Shown here in pieces: positions 14,046 through 14,102 of a DNA stretch of 14,102 nt (position 1 is the stretch's first letter; each line of letters begins with the position of its first letter). Location: NCBI GenBank assembly GCA_019313105.1, contig JAFDBW010000099.1, positions 1-14,102 on the forward strand, written 5' to 3'. The notes beneath the pieces are model-generated. The model was not told the DNA's origin and searched no databases. It was given only the letters and a program-made list of their open reading frames with translations. The translations under genes were made by a program, and so were the position numbers. Source of the stretch: Deltaproteobacteria bacterium (lineage in GTDB: Bacteria; Desulfobacterota; Desulfuromonadia; Desulfuromonadales; BM103).

Positions 14046-14102
14046 TCAGGCACAGGCAGAGGTTGGCGGTTGATTGATTTCAGCACACAACAATTCGACA
14101 TA
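14046..14102 (-). CDS. C-terminal end of an upstream gene (cut by window edge)
   Basis: From the window edge the frame YVELLCAEINQPPTSACA runs to a TGA at 14046-14048, 11 bp before the amidohydrolase start. The tight spacing and matching strand fit a gene upstream in the same operon. With 18 codons the product cannot be identified, and another frame is also open through this short stretch. Confidence 0.3.
   Translation of the reverse strand, partial: YVELLCAEINQPPTSACA

Overview
The window looks like chromosome from a deltaproteobacterium in the Desulfuromonas/Geobacter/Pelobacter neighbourhood (Desulfuromonadia). This is inferred from the gene set (BioD-like/DRTGG ATPase, RseC-like, DUF502 and DUF4197 proteins, smpB next to ssrA), the tmRNA tag ADTDVRYALAA, and G/C-rich degenerate repeats between genes. 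No single marker proves it. Strong AGGAGG-type ribosome sites precede many of the housekeeping genes.

Left block (1-4263, all on the minus strand): read from right to left it holds a MaoC-type hydratase, an isochorismatase-family hydrolase, a BioD-like P-loop ATPase with a DRTGG-type C-terminus, a Gfo/Idh/MocA oxidoreductase, an RluB/RsuA-type pseudouridine synthase, and the first 20 codons of what is probably glucose-6-phosphate isomerase. Spacings run from about 40 to 140 bp. A terminator-like palindrome and repeated GTGAA motifs before the oxidoreductase suggest at least two transcription units.

Middle (4264-7280, plus strand): a complete GspE/PilB-type secretion or pilus ATPase with no partner genes in view, then a secreted DUF4197 protein with its own strong ribosome site.

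Accessory-looking stretch (7281-10483): gene-poor and patchy. It holds a 700-bp spacer packed with perfect hairpins that reads like a structured RNA or mobile-element relic, a LysE/RhtB exporter (minus), a 640-bp spacer with only tiny ORFs, an orphan AT-richer family 2 glycosyltransferase (plus), and the N-terminal stub of an IS1595-type transposase. It stops at the 3' end of the tmRNA gene, a classic island integration site, although I found no duplicated attachment sequence.

Right block (10484-14102, minus strand): an amidohydrolase (deaminase type) preceded by the tail of another gene, a DUF502 membrane protein, an RseC/MucC-like redox membrane protein, smpB, and ssrA (tmRNA) with its own good sigma70 promoter and terminator. 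SmpB and tmRNA together form the trans-translation ribosome-rescue system.

I found no CRISPR array, rRNA or ordinary tRNA gene. The most unusual signal is the hairpin-rich non-coding region at about 7500-7870.
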